A stretch of 64,000 nucleotides of DNA from contig WBSF01000001.1 in the NCBI GenBank assembly GCA_008923315.1, positions 310,001 through 374,000 of the forward strand, in the 5' to 3' direction. Made by a program: the position numbers and the translations under genes. The DNA is from Betaproteobacteria bacterium SCN1. GTDB taxonomy: Bacteria; Pseudomonadota; Gammaproteobacteria; Burkholderiales; Thiobacillaceae. This document shows, piece after piece, positions 26,091 through 34,114 of the stretch. The notes beneath the pieces are model-generated. The model saw only the letters and a program-made list of their open reading frames with translations, was not told the DNA's origin and searched no databases. Within the stretch, counting starts at the first letter, position 1, and every line of letters starts with the position of its first letter.

Positions 26091-27608
26091 CTAAGGGTCA
26101 ATCTTTACAATGTCCCCAATGTCTTGTACGTATGCAAGTGCATAGGCCATCTCTCCAGAGGTTTGCGTATGCAAAAACATCAATGGCTGTCCTCGTGTTA
26201 TCTCGTCACCTAAGTGCACCTGCAATTGAATCCCTGCGGCTGGACTCTCAGGCGCACCGGCCAATTTGGCTAAACGAGAAAGCTTACGGTTGTCGATGTG
26301 TACTGCTCGGCCTGAAGTGGTTGCCAAAAGCGGTTCGACATAGAGAGCTTGGGGCGGCTCACGAAATCCCCCCTGAGCCGCGCAGATTCTCTGAAATTTT
26401 TCCCACGCGCGGCCACTGCTGATCGTCTCATGAGCCAACCGAAGTCCCTCCCCTTCTTTGGCGACGCCGCCAAGCTCAAGCACCGCGCCCGCCACCAACG
26501 CCACGCGGTCACATAGGTCTTGCGGCGCATCCGCCTCGTTGCGCAATACGGCCAACACGTCGCGCGCCTCCAACGCCGGGCCGATACCTCTGCCGACAGG
26601 CTGATTCCCGTCTGTAAACAGGCAACGCAATACAAGGCCAAATGACGCGGCGACTTCCGAAAGGTGATGCGCAAGATGCTCGGCAGTTTCCCGGCTGCGG
26701 ACTTTTGCGGTTGGCCCAACCGGAATATCGATCACGATGTGGGTCGCCCCTGCTGCAATCTTCTTGGATAACACCGAGGCAATCAGTTGTCCTTGCGTGT
26801 CGATATCCAGTTCACGCTCAATACGCACGAAGATGTCGTCCGCGGGGCTGAGGTGCATCGCGCCGCCCCACGCCACGCATCCACCCTCTTTCTCCACGAC
26901 CTTTCTGAGCGTATCCAGGTCCAGGTCTACAGGAGCCAGCGTTTCCATGGTGTCCGCGGTGCCAGCGGGAGAGGTGATGGCGCGTGATGAGGTCTTGGGC
27001 ATCACCAATCCATTGGCTGCGGCGATGGCAACCACCAACGGCGTGGTGCGATTTCCCGGTAATCCGCCCACGCAATGCTTGTCCACAACAATCGGAGCCT
27101 GCCATTGCAGGTGATCCCCGACATCGACCATCGCACGGGTGAGATGGATGGTCTCTTGCATATCCAGAGGCAGTACCGCCGTTGCGGTCAGGAAGGCCGA
27201 AAGTGCGACATCGGTATAGCGACCATCGACCACATCACGGACGATCGCCTGCAACTCCGTCGTTTGCAGTCGGTGGCCGTGAATTCGCGCACGCACGGCC
27301 GACAACGATTCGAGCAGCGGAGGATGCCGAACCTGCACAAGATCGCCCTCATGAATGTCCAGGGCATCCCAGGCGGCCTCGGACAGAGCGATCTGTCCGG
27401 TTTTGAGCAGATCGCTGTCGATTTGGTACAGTAGCGCTTGCACAGTGCGGTCGCCGGCAATGATCAGTACCTGTGACCGCGGTGCCAGCCCTTCGGCACG
27501 GCAGACATGGCAATCGGTACGCATCAAGACGACGGGTTGATGCTGGGCATGCAGTCGCATGCGCAATGCTTGCAAGGCGGGTGTCTGGGGCGTGATGCGG
27601 GCACTCAC
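26091..27608 (-). CDS. AMP/thymidine phosphorylase-like enzyme
   Basis: 505 residues, the length of the archaeal-type 'putative thymidine phosphorylase' (AMP phosphorylase) group rather than the ~440 of DeoA. It has an N-terminal double-psi-like extension and the core motifs VVDKHCVGGLPGNRTTPLVVAI and PKTSSRAITSPAGTADTMETL, the phosphate- and nucleotide-binding signatures. Phosphorolysis of AMP would give adenine and ribose 1,5-bisphosphate. The GTG start at 27608 overlaps the TGA of the upstream nuclease gene (GTGA) with AGGAG 9 bp before it, so the two are translationally coupled. Substrate (AMP, other NMP or thymidine) is not proven. Confidence 0.85.
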   Translation of the reverse strand: MSARITPQTPALQALRMRLHAQHQPVVLMRTDCHVCRAEGLAPRSQVLIIAGDRTVQALLYQIDSDLLKTGQIALSEAAWDALDIHEGDLVQVRHPPLLESLSAVRARIHGHRLQTTELQAIVRDVVDGRYTDVALSAFLTATAVLPLDMQETIHLTRAMVDVGDHLQWQAPIVVDKHCVGGLPGNRTTPLVVAIAAANGLVMPKTSSRAITSPAGTADTMETLAPVDLDLDTLRKVVEKEGGCVAWGGAMHLSPADDIFVRIERELDIDTQGQLIASVLSKKIAAGATHIVIDIPVGPTAKVRSRETAEHLAHHLSEVAASFGLVLRCLFTDGNQPVGRGIGPALEARDVLAVLRNEADAPQDLCDRVALVAGAVLELGGVAKEGEGLRLAHETISSGRAWEKFQRICAAQGGFREPPQALYVEPLLATTSGRAVHIDNRKLSRLAKLAGAPESPAAGIQLQVHLGDEITRGQPLMFLHTQTSGEMAYALAYVQDIGDIVKIDP

Positions 27609-28963
27609 AGGGCGAACTCCTGGTTTTGCATGGGCACCGATGCGTGCCAATTGAGTTCGCGCTGGATACGTTCGCGCAGCGCCTCAGAGGCATCAGATTC
27701 ACCGTGAACAATGAACACTCTTTCCGGCGCCTTGGTAAAGCCGCGCAGCCATCGCATCAGCTCATCGCTGTCGGCATGAGCCGACAACATCGGAAGCTCG
27801 GCGACCTCCGCATTGATCGGCATCCAGCGTCCACGAATCTTGACTTCGCGAGCGCCCTCAAGCAGTTTGCGTCCGCGCGTACCTGCGGCCTGAAATCCAG
27901 AGAACAGCAGCGTGTTCTGATGAATGCCGCCAAACGCTTCTATGTGATGCAACACGCGGCCACCTGTGGCCATGCCGCTGGCGGAAATAATCACCTTGGG
28001 GTATCGATTCGCCGATAGTGCCTTGGACTCTTCAACGTCGCGCACGTATTTGACTTCCGAAAATGCGGCCTCGAAATCGTGTTGCGTGAGCTTGTGGTCG
28101 TCGGAGTGGCGGTGCAGCAGCACAGTTGCGTTGGTGGCCATCGGACTGTCCAGATAGACGGGCACGTTGCGGAGCCGACCGCGCTGTCGCAGCAGCCACA
28201 AGTCGTAGATCAACGACTGCGCTCGTCCCACGGCAAAAGCGGGAATTACCACCGTGCCTCCGCGGCGAGTCGTGCGCTCGATGATGTCGCCCAGCGCTTC
28301 GACGGCATCGGAACGGTCATGACGACGATTGCCATAGGTGGACTCGATGATGATGTAGTCCGCTTCCGTGACTGGTTCAGGATCAGGCATGACCATGTCG
28401 TCAAAGCGTCCCAAGTCGCCGGAGAACACCAAACGCTTGCCGCCAATGTCGATCTGAGCCGTCGCCGCCCCAAGAATGTGACCGGCGCTGCGCAGCAGTA
28501 GACGGGCATTGCCCGGCAATTCAGTCTCTTGATGCAGCGGCACCGGTTTGAACTGCAGGAGCGTACGTTCTGCATCCCGAACCCGATACAGCGGAAGGGC
28601 TGGCTTGTGTTTGGAAAATCCTTTTCGATTGGCGAAATCGGCGTCCTTCTCCTGCAACCAGGCGCTGTCGAGTAGGATGAGTTCGGCGACATCTCGCGTG
28701 GCTGAGGTCGAGAAAATCTTCCCGCGGAACCCGTCCAGCACCAATCGGGGCAGATACCCACAATGATCCAGGTGCGCATGCGTTAATACGACCGCATCGA
28801 TGTCCTTGGGCTCAACTGCCAGGCGCTGCCAGTTAAGTTCGCGCAGGTTTTTCAATCCCTGGAACAGTCCGCAGTCGATCAAGATGCGGGTATTGCCATG
28901 GGTGATAAGGTGCTTGGAGCCGGTGACGGTGCCGGCACCACCCAGGCTGGTCAATGAGAGCAT
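27605..28963 (-). CDS. Beta-CASP metallo-beta-lactamase-fold RNA-processing hydrolase
   Basis: 452 residues. The metal site LTHAHLDHCGYLPRLV (HxHxDH) is near residue 62, HILGAATAQIDI and SGDLGRF follow, then the beta-CASP domain with ESTYGNRRH, PAFAVGRAQSLIYDLWLL and DSPMATNATVLL, and RMMBL end motifs SAHADSDELMRWL and IVHGESDASEAL. This is the CPSF/Ysh1-like nuclease family acting on RNA in the cytoplasm. Good ribosome-binding site (GAGGAG). It overlaps the phosphorylase gene, suggesting RNA cleavage and nucleotide breakdown are linked. Confidence 0.92.
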   Translation of the reverse strand: MLSLTSLGGAGTVTGSKHLITHGNTRILIDCGLFQGLKNLRELNWQRLAVEPKDIDAVVLTHAHLDHCGYLPRLVLDGFRGKIFSTSATRDVAELILLDSAWLQEKDADFANRKGFSKHKPALPLYRVRDAERTLLQFKPVPLHQETELPGNARLLLRSAGHILGAATAQIDIGGKRLVFSGDLGRFDDMVMPDPEPVTEADYIIIESTYGNRRHDRSDAVEALGDIIERTTRRGGTVVIPAFAVGRAQSLIYDLWLLRQRGRLRNVPVYLDSPMATNATVLLHRHSDDHKLTQHDFEAAFSEVKYVRDVEESKALSANRYPKVIISASGMATGGRVLHHIEAFGGIHQNTLLFSGFQAAGTRGRKLLEGAREVKIRGRWMPINAEVAELPMLSAHADSDELMRWLRGFTKAPERVFIVHGESDASEALRERIQRELNWHASVPMQNQEFAL

Positions 28964-29046
28964 GTATTTGTCTCCTCGCTTGTTGGTGGGTTGTGAAATC
29001 AGGAGCTGGCGCGGTCACTGCGGACCGTGTCAGAACCACTTGAAAT

Positions 29047-31377
29047 TCACGCGTCGGTCGCGGCAGCAGCAGCCTGCGAACTGTTCCAGCCGGTCACTTG
29101 CGCAGCGGCATAGATGGCATCCACCCAGGTGCATCGATTGGCGATCAGCATTCCAGCCACATCGAGTGTGCCGCCGCGGTTGATGTAGCCCAAAGCCCGC
29201 GTCTTCGAGGGGCCGCTGTCAATGCGGCGCAGCACGCCCAGCATCGGCTCAGGGCGGGTATGGCTCATCAACACGCGCGGCAGGTGAGGCGGGAAGAGCG
29301 CTTGCAGTGCTTCGTCACCGAGCACGAAGGCGGCCTCAAGGTCGTCTCGTGGAATGCGCAGACGGCCGGGCTCGATCGCCACGGTGACGCACGACGTAAA
29401 CCCATGGTGCCCCAGGCGGGCGTGGGCTTTGAGCGCTTCCTCCAACTGGTAGGCGCCAATCGCCACGAACTGCAGTTGTGCTGTAGCCGGATCGCCGGCT
29501 ACATGGGCTGCGCCGTGCTCGATCAGCGATTGAGCGGCGGCGGCATTGAAGTGATTCGGCGTGTCGCGCTTGGAGACCACAACACAAGCCACTTGGCCCC
29601 GGCTGGCGTAGACCGCTCGCAGCGCGGCGCACGCCGTGTTGGCATCCACCGGGAACAACACGCGTGCGGTGTCCGACATCTCCCCCAGCAATGCTTCGCC
29701 AATGGTCGGGTCCTGGTGTGACTGCTCGTTCTTGCTGTTCTCCCAGGTGTGGGATGTGACGATCAGCGGGACGGAGATCCAGCCTGGCGGCTGGCCCAGT
29801 TCCTTCTGCCGACGCGCGAAGATGATCTCCTGGCGCATCAATCCAAGCATCTTGACCGCGAATGCCTCGTAGCTGACGATCAGGTTCAGCCCCCCTTTGT
29901 TGGCGAGGGCGGCGGCCGCAACGGCTTCTTCATTGAGTGCGGTGACCACCGAGCCATCCGTCGATTCCGGGACGCCGGGTTCGGGCACGTTGACGCGGTG
30001 CTTGAGCAGCGCTAGCGTGGTCCCCATCTTGTTGCTGGCCAGTTCATCGGGATTGCCGATCCGGATGCGCAACTGTGGATTTGCCTGCACTAGCTCCACG
30101 AACCAACGGTCCAGTGCGGACATGGCGCTGCCCGATACCTCAGTTGGCGCCCAGGCCGGCATCGGCAGATGAGGGCTCGCTGGATGGCGTAGGGCCATGG
30201 GGTGCTCGCTTTCGCGCGAGCGCTGGCTCTGGCCGTGATTCGCAAGGACGGTGAGCGCGTTTTCCAGTTCGGTCTCCGGCACGAACAGCGCCGCAGCCCC
30301 TGCATTGAAGGCCTCGCGTGCCTGTGCATCCTCGCGCGGATTGCCGTCCAGCGGCAGGTTGTGGGCGGCATTGGTCGCCGCGCCCGGGAAGCCAAAACCT
30401 TTCTCCGTCTCGGCGATCACGTAGGGCAGCTTGACGGGATAGCGCCGGTCCGAGCGTGCGGCGAAGGCGCTCAGCGTGTCTTCGGCTTCAACAATGGCCC
30501 ATGCGATCGCCATCGGATCACGTCCATCAACGATGACCGGATCGAAGCCGTTGTGGCGCAGGTCCTCGGCCAGCCAGGTAGCGCCACCTTCCTGCACGAT
30601 CTGGGTGCGCTGCTCGATGCGCCGTCCGTTGAGAATCATGACCGGGATGGCGAAGCCGCAGTCCTCGGCGCGCCACCAGCGCGGCGCCCAGTCCGAGCCA
30701 CGTTGTTCCTCGAAAGCGCCATCACTGAGGAATGCCACCAGGCTTTCTCCCGGCAACGGCGTGTGCACATACTGCAGCCCGGCGAACCCCAGATAGCCGC
30801 CTTCGGAGATCGCGCCGGCCGTGTTCGGCCCGGCATGGCTACCCAGCGGTACCGCGGGCCGACCCTGCTTATCGATGGCATAGGAGTAGAAGTCCGCGAT
30901 CAAACGCGACAGGCCCGCCTCGCTGCGGTCGTAGCGTCCACGCTGGGCGGCGGATACATCGCCGGTCAGTGCGTTCACCGCCTCGATCGCGGCCACGCAG
31001 TGCCCCTGCCCCATGAGCCAGCCGCGTGTCGTCCCGGTCAGCGCGTTGGCCAACAGATAACCCACGAAGGCTGGCACCATGTTGAGCGAGCCGCCGGTGT
31101 GGCCTTCGGGCGTTTGTTTGAAATCATCGGAGCCCAGTGGGCAGCCGCTTCGGTCGATGCGCCGGGCATAGGTCATATGCGCCACTACGCTCATGGCCGT
31201 GCAGGCCACCCGGTCGGCTGCAGCCAGCAGCGCATGGGCCGAGGCTTCGTCTGCTATACGCCTTTGCGCGACCAGACGTTGCACTAGGGCCTGCATACGT
31301 TCGATGGTTTCAGACCTGTGCGCGATGGGCCCGTAACCAGCACGCCAATCGGTTGCGAGGTTAGCTTGAGAGGACAT
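29047..31377 (-). CDS. Phosphoketolase-like thiamine-diphosphate enzyme
   Basis: 776 residues, phosphoketolase length. The overall order fits XFP: GHTGGSLNMVPAFVGYLLAN, QGHCVAAIEAVNALTGD, SEGGYLGFAGLQYVHTPLPG, FLSDGAFEEQRGSDWAPRWW and a C-terminal region with SHTWENSKNEQSHQDPTIGEAL. Canonical enzymes would cleave xylulose 5-P or fructose 6-P with phosphate to acetyl-phosphate. The signatures are divergent: EGGYLGF replaces EGGELGY, and GDGEAETG reads SDGAFEEQRG, so activity needs testing; such proteins are sometimes annotated otherwise. GAGGAG-type site 38 bp after prs. Acetate kinase and a Pta-like gene in the same cargo support acetyl-phosphate production. Confidence 0.8.
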   Translation of the reverse strand: MSSQANLATDWRAGYGPIAHRSETIERMQALVQRLVAQRRIADEASAHALLAAADRVACTAMSVVAHMTYARRIDRSGCPLGSDDFKQTPEGHTGGSLNMVPAFVGYLLANALTGTTRGWLMGQGHCVAAIEAVNALTGDVSAAQRGRYDRSEAGLSRLIADFYSYAIDKQGRPAVPLGSHAGPNTAGAISEGGYLGFAGLQYVHTPLPGESLVAFLSDGAFEEQRGSDWAPRWWRAEDCGFAIPVMILNGRRIEQRTQIVQEGGATWLAEDLRHNGFDPVIVDGRDPMAIAWAIVEAEDTLSAFAARSDRRYPVKLPYVIAETEKGFGFPGAATNAAHNLPLDGNPREDAQAREAFNAGAAALFVPETELENALTVLANHGQSQRSRESEHPMALRHPASPHLPMPAWAPTEVSGSAMSALDRWFVELVQANPQLRIRIGNPDELASNKMGTTLALLKHRVNVPEPGVPESTDGSVVTALNEEAVAAAALANKGGLNLIVSYEAFAVKMLGLMRQEIIFARRQKELGQPPGWISVPLIVTSHTWENSKNEQSHQDPTIGEALLGEMSDTARVLFPVDANTACAALRAVYASRGQVACVVVSKRDTPNHFNAAAAQSLIEHGAAHVAGDPATAQLQFVAIGAYQLEEALKAHARLGHHGFTSCVTVAIEPGRLRIPRDDLEAAFVLGDEALQALFPPHLPRVLMSHTRPEPMLGVLRRIDSGPSKTRALGYINRGGTLDVAGMLIANRCTWVDAIYAAAQVTGWNSSQAAAAATDA

Positions 31378-31415
31378 TTCAGGTCTCCTTGAAAATAGTT
31401 GGATCGATAAAAAGA

Positions 31416-32312
31416 TCAGCCTCGCGGATCGGTTTTCCCGCTAGAGAGAGCGTCGGCAATCAGCGAAGCGAGACCAATCCGGTTGCTCGGATGCGGTACT
31501 GCGTCGGTGGACGTAATTCGGGCAAACAACGGTGTCAATTGGGCCCAGGCATCCTCGGCGAACAGGGCATGCACCACTACGCACTCCGGCTTGCGCATTC
31601 CTTGCTCGGCGAGCTTGCGCGCCGCGACGGCGAGCGTGCGGCCTGATGATGCGATGTCGTCCACAAGCACCGGCGTTCTGCCGCGCCAGATCGACAGGTC
31701 GGGAACATCGATGTCCACGCTGCGATCGCCATGGCGTGTCTTGCGAAGCACAGCGTGCGGTACGCCGATGCGGGACGCGATGGCGCCGGCCCACTGCTCG
31801 CTTTCCTCATCGGGGCCGACGATCAAGGGCTTTTCGACATGCTCAGCGATCCAGTCGGCCAGCAGCGGCGCGGCATGCAGGGTGGTGGTGGGGATCGTGT
31901 AGAGCGCGGAGAGCGTCGGATAGCGGTGCAGATGCGGATCCACCGTGAGCAGCTTGTCGAACGTCGATGAGACCATGCGTGCGAAAGACCGCGATGTCAC
32001 GCTTTCGCCGTCATGGAATCGTTTGTCCTGGCGCATGTAGGCCAGGTATGGTGCAACCAGATTCACTTCGCGCGCGCCGAGCTCGCGTGCGGCGTCCGCG
32101 GCAAAAACCAGAAGCAGGAATTGCGGATCAGGATGGGTCAGCGTGCAAATCAGATCCACGATCTGGCCAACGGGTTCGCCATGCAATCGGACATAGCTCT
32201 CGCCATCGGGAAATCGGCGTGTTTCGACGCGGCCGACATCGCTGCCATATGCCTGCGCGAGGCGACCGGCGAAATCTTCGTTGCCTGGAAGGGCAAGTGT
32301 GAGTCGTTGCAT
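31416..32312 (-). CDS. prs: Ribose-phosphate pyrophosphokinase
   Basis: 298 residues. Makes PRPP from ribose 5-phosphate and ATP. Motifs seen: ETRRFPDGESYVRL, the catalytic-loop region YLAYMRQDKRFHDGESVTSR, VDPHLHRYPTL, and the PRPP-binding loop VLVDDIASSGRTL. AAGGAG lies 8 bp upstream. The protein is shorter than housekeeping Prs (~315) and diverges at the C-terminus, so it is an accessory copy, probably less sensitive to normal allosteric control (inference). It sits directly upstream of the phosphoketolase-like gene. Confidence 0.9.
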   Translation of the reverse strand: MQRLTLALPGNEDFAGRLAQAYGSDVGRVETRRFPDGESYVRLHGEPVGQIVDLICTLTHPDPQFLLLVFAADAARELGAREVNLVAPYLAYMRQDKRFHDGESVTSRSFARMVSSTFDKLLTVDPHLHRYPTLSALYTIPTTTLHAAPLLADWIAEHVEKPLIVGPDEESEQWAGAIASRIGVPHAVLRKTRHGDRSVDIDVPDLSIWRGRTPVLVDDIASSGRTLAVAARKLAEQGMRKPECVVVHALFAEDAWAQLTPLFARITSTDAVPHPSNRIGLASLIADALSSGKTDPRG

Positions 32313-32462
32313 GCGGTTGTCTCCTTTCTTATTGGTCGTCCTTGTTTACTTATCGAACTCGGATGCTTGGTTGGTGTCGGTGCTCTACACGAACAATCAG
32401 TCCCATGCCGACGAACAACGACAGGACGGCCCGTATGGAGTCGAGGAAGGAATCGACCGGCA

Positions 32463-33533
32463 TCAGAATTTCCTTCCTACAGTGATCGTTCCGTAGACCG
32501 GGATTTCTTTTTGCCCCCGGAATTCGCGTGTGCGGTGGTAGCGGGCTATCGCGATGCGCCAGTTGCCTTGGGTAATCGCGACGCCGTAGCCGACATCCGC
32601 CACGAGTGGCCGCTTATCAACGCTATGGCCGGACTTGAAGGTATTGCCATCCAACGTGATGTCGTGCAGAACCCAGCGAGCGTCTAGCGCCACGAAGAGG
32701 TGGCCGTTCCAGTTGCTGCCAGCGGTCGTGCGCACGGGCGAGGTGTTCTCTCCGGCAGGCCGTAGCGGTGCCGTACCTAAATCATCAGGCAGGCGCAGCC
32801 CATAGCGCAGTTCTCCACCGACATTCGCGTAGGTGGCGAAGTTGCCGAAGCTGCCACCCCAGTGGCGGGTCAGATCCCAGCCCCAACCGCTGACGTCTTC
32901 TTGCCTGAAGACTCGTGTTCGGCGTTCGTGCAGCAACTGCAGCACAGGCTCGTCGCGCAGTTGGTGTCGCCAGCCATTGAATTTGTCGACGCCGATGGTG
33001 TCATGCCACCAGTTCTGGGTTTGCCTGGCCAAGGAGGAGGGGCCCACAACACCGACGCGGATTTGTGAGGTACGCAGCGTATCGCCGCGCCGCGCGTTGT
33101 AGCCGAAGCTCAACATCATTGCGCCGGCGAAAGGGCGGTCGTCTTTGATCAGATCGCTGCGCGTTTTGTCGCTGGGGGTGTACATCATCTGTCCGAAGCC
33201 GATGGTCATGTTCTGTTCGTCAAAACCCTCGGGTTGCAGCACCGTGAGAAAACGATTCAGCCCACGGACGAGACGGGGTAGGCAAGGGTCATCGCGATAG
33301 TCCACAAGGTTGGGGGAGACCCAGCTGACGAGAAATCCATTGGAGTAGCCTTGATCTTGTCCAATGCCGCCGAACATGTCGTTGTCGATCCGCAGATTGA
33401 GCGTTCCCGTTGAGCGCAGCGGGTTGTCCTGGTGGCAGGACTGGGCCTGTGCGGAGGCGCTCAGCAATAGCAGCAGCAAGGAGGCTGCGACTTCCAGCCT
33501 CCATTCAGCGGGGTCGCTGGACTGAACTTTCAT
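32463..33533 (-). CDS. lpxR: Lipid A deacylase LpxR-family outer-membrane protein
   Basis: 356 residues; signal peptide ending ASAQA, then a mature beta-barrel with GTLNLRIDNDMFGGIGQDQGYSNGFLVSW, the typical LpxR start with conserved Asn/Asp calcium and active-site residues. C-terminal Phe and alternating barrel strands (FVALDARWVLHDITLDGNT). LpxR removes the 3'-acyloxyacyl group of lipid A at the outer membrane. The ATG at 33533 overlaps the usp stop (TGATG), so translation is coupled. Confidence 0.85.
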   Translation of the reverse strand: MKVQSSDPAEWRLEVAASLLLLLLSASAQAQSCHQDNPLRSTGTLNLRIDNDMFGGIGQDQGYSNGFLVSWVSPNLVDYRDDPCLPRLVRGLNRFLTVLQPEGFDEQNMTIGFGQMMYTPSDKTRSDLIKDDRPFAGAMMLSFGYNARRGDTLRTSQIRVGVVGPSSLARQTQNWWHDTIGVDKFNGWRHQLRDEPVLQLLHERRTRVFRQEDVSGWGWDLTRHWGGSFGNFATYANVGGELRYGLRLPDDLGTAPLRPAGENTSPVRTTAGSNWNGHLFVALDARWVLHDITLDGNTFKSGHSVDKRPLVADVGYGVAITQGNWRIAIARYHRTREFRGQKEIPVYGTITVGRKF

Positions 33534-34027
33534 CACGCTGGCGTGCCACCCTGCCCAGGGGTTGCAGTCACAATGACCGATTGGGACTGGCGCACCAGCA
33601 TCACTGGAACTGGTGCGATGCGAGCGAGCTGCTCTGCATCGCTTCCCATCAGCAGCCTGTCCACGCCCCGGCGTCCGTGGGTACCCAACACCACCAACTC
33701 GCATTGAGTAGTCAGTGCCTGCTGAGCGATGAGCACCGAGACGCGCTCGCCGTTGCTTTCCAGAAGGACGGTCTCAACCACCAGGCCTCCCTGCCTCAGC
33801 CGCAGCGCCGCCTCGTCCAGCAGCTTCTGCCCGGCCGCCAGGAAGCCCGGCCTCACTTCTTCAATATAGATCCTCGGCCTCTCGAAGCCGTTGCTATGCT
33901 TCATCTCCTCGATGACGTGCAGCAAGACGATGGTTGCGCCATTCAGGCGTGCCAGCACCGCAGCGTGGTGGAGCGCCAAATCGGCAGTAGGACTTCCGTC
34001 GAGCGGAACCAGGATTCTTGAGTACAT
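33533..34027 (-). CDS. Universal stress protein (UspA family)
   Basis: 164 residues, a single Usp domain. N-terminal RILVPLDGSPTADLALHHA and the ATP-binding motif VLGTHGRRGVDRLLMGSDAEQLARIAPVPVMLV are complete, so it is the ATP-binding class. A short Thr/Gly-rich tail follows. It heads a transcript with lpxR. Such Usp genes often accompany acetate kinase, phosphoketolase and PHB genes in low-oxygen or energy-stress clusters. Confidence 0.93.
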   Translation of the reverse strand: MYSRILVPLDGSPTADLALHHAAVLARLNGATIVLLHVIEEMKHSNGFERPRIYIEEVRPGFLAAGQKLLDEAALRLRQGGLVVETVLLESNGERVSVLIAQQALTTQCELVVLGTHGRRGVDRLLMGSDAEQLARIAPVPVMLVRQSQSVIVTATPGQGGTPA

Positions 34028-34069
34028 GAATGTCTCCAGTTATCAGAGTAGAACGGGATGACGAACAGA

Positions 34070-34093
34070 TATTGCGTATACCGTGTCGCAATA
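34070..34093. promoter_or_regulatory. Inverted repeat upstream of usp
   Basis: TATTGCG-N10-CGCAATA is a perfect 7-bp inverted repeat about 45 bp upstream of the usp start and just after phaC. There is no T run; it may be an operator. It does not match the FNR/ANR consensus. Confidence 0.4.
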
Positions 34094-34114
34094 GCGGACG
34101 CGGGATACGCTTAT

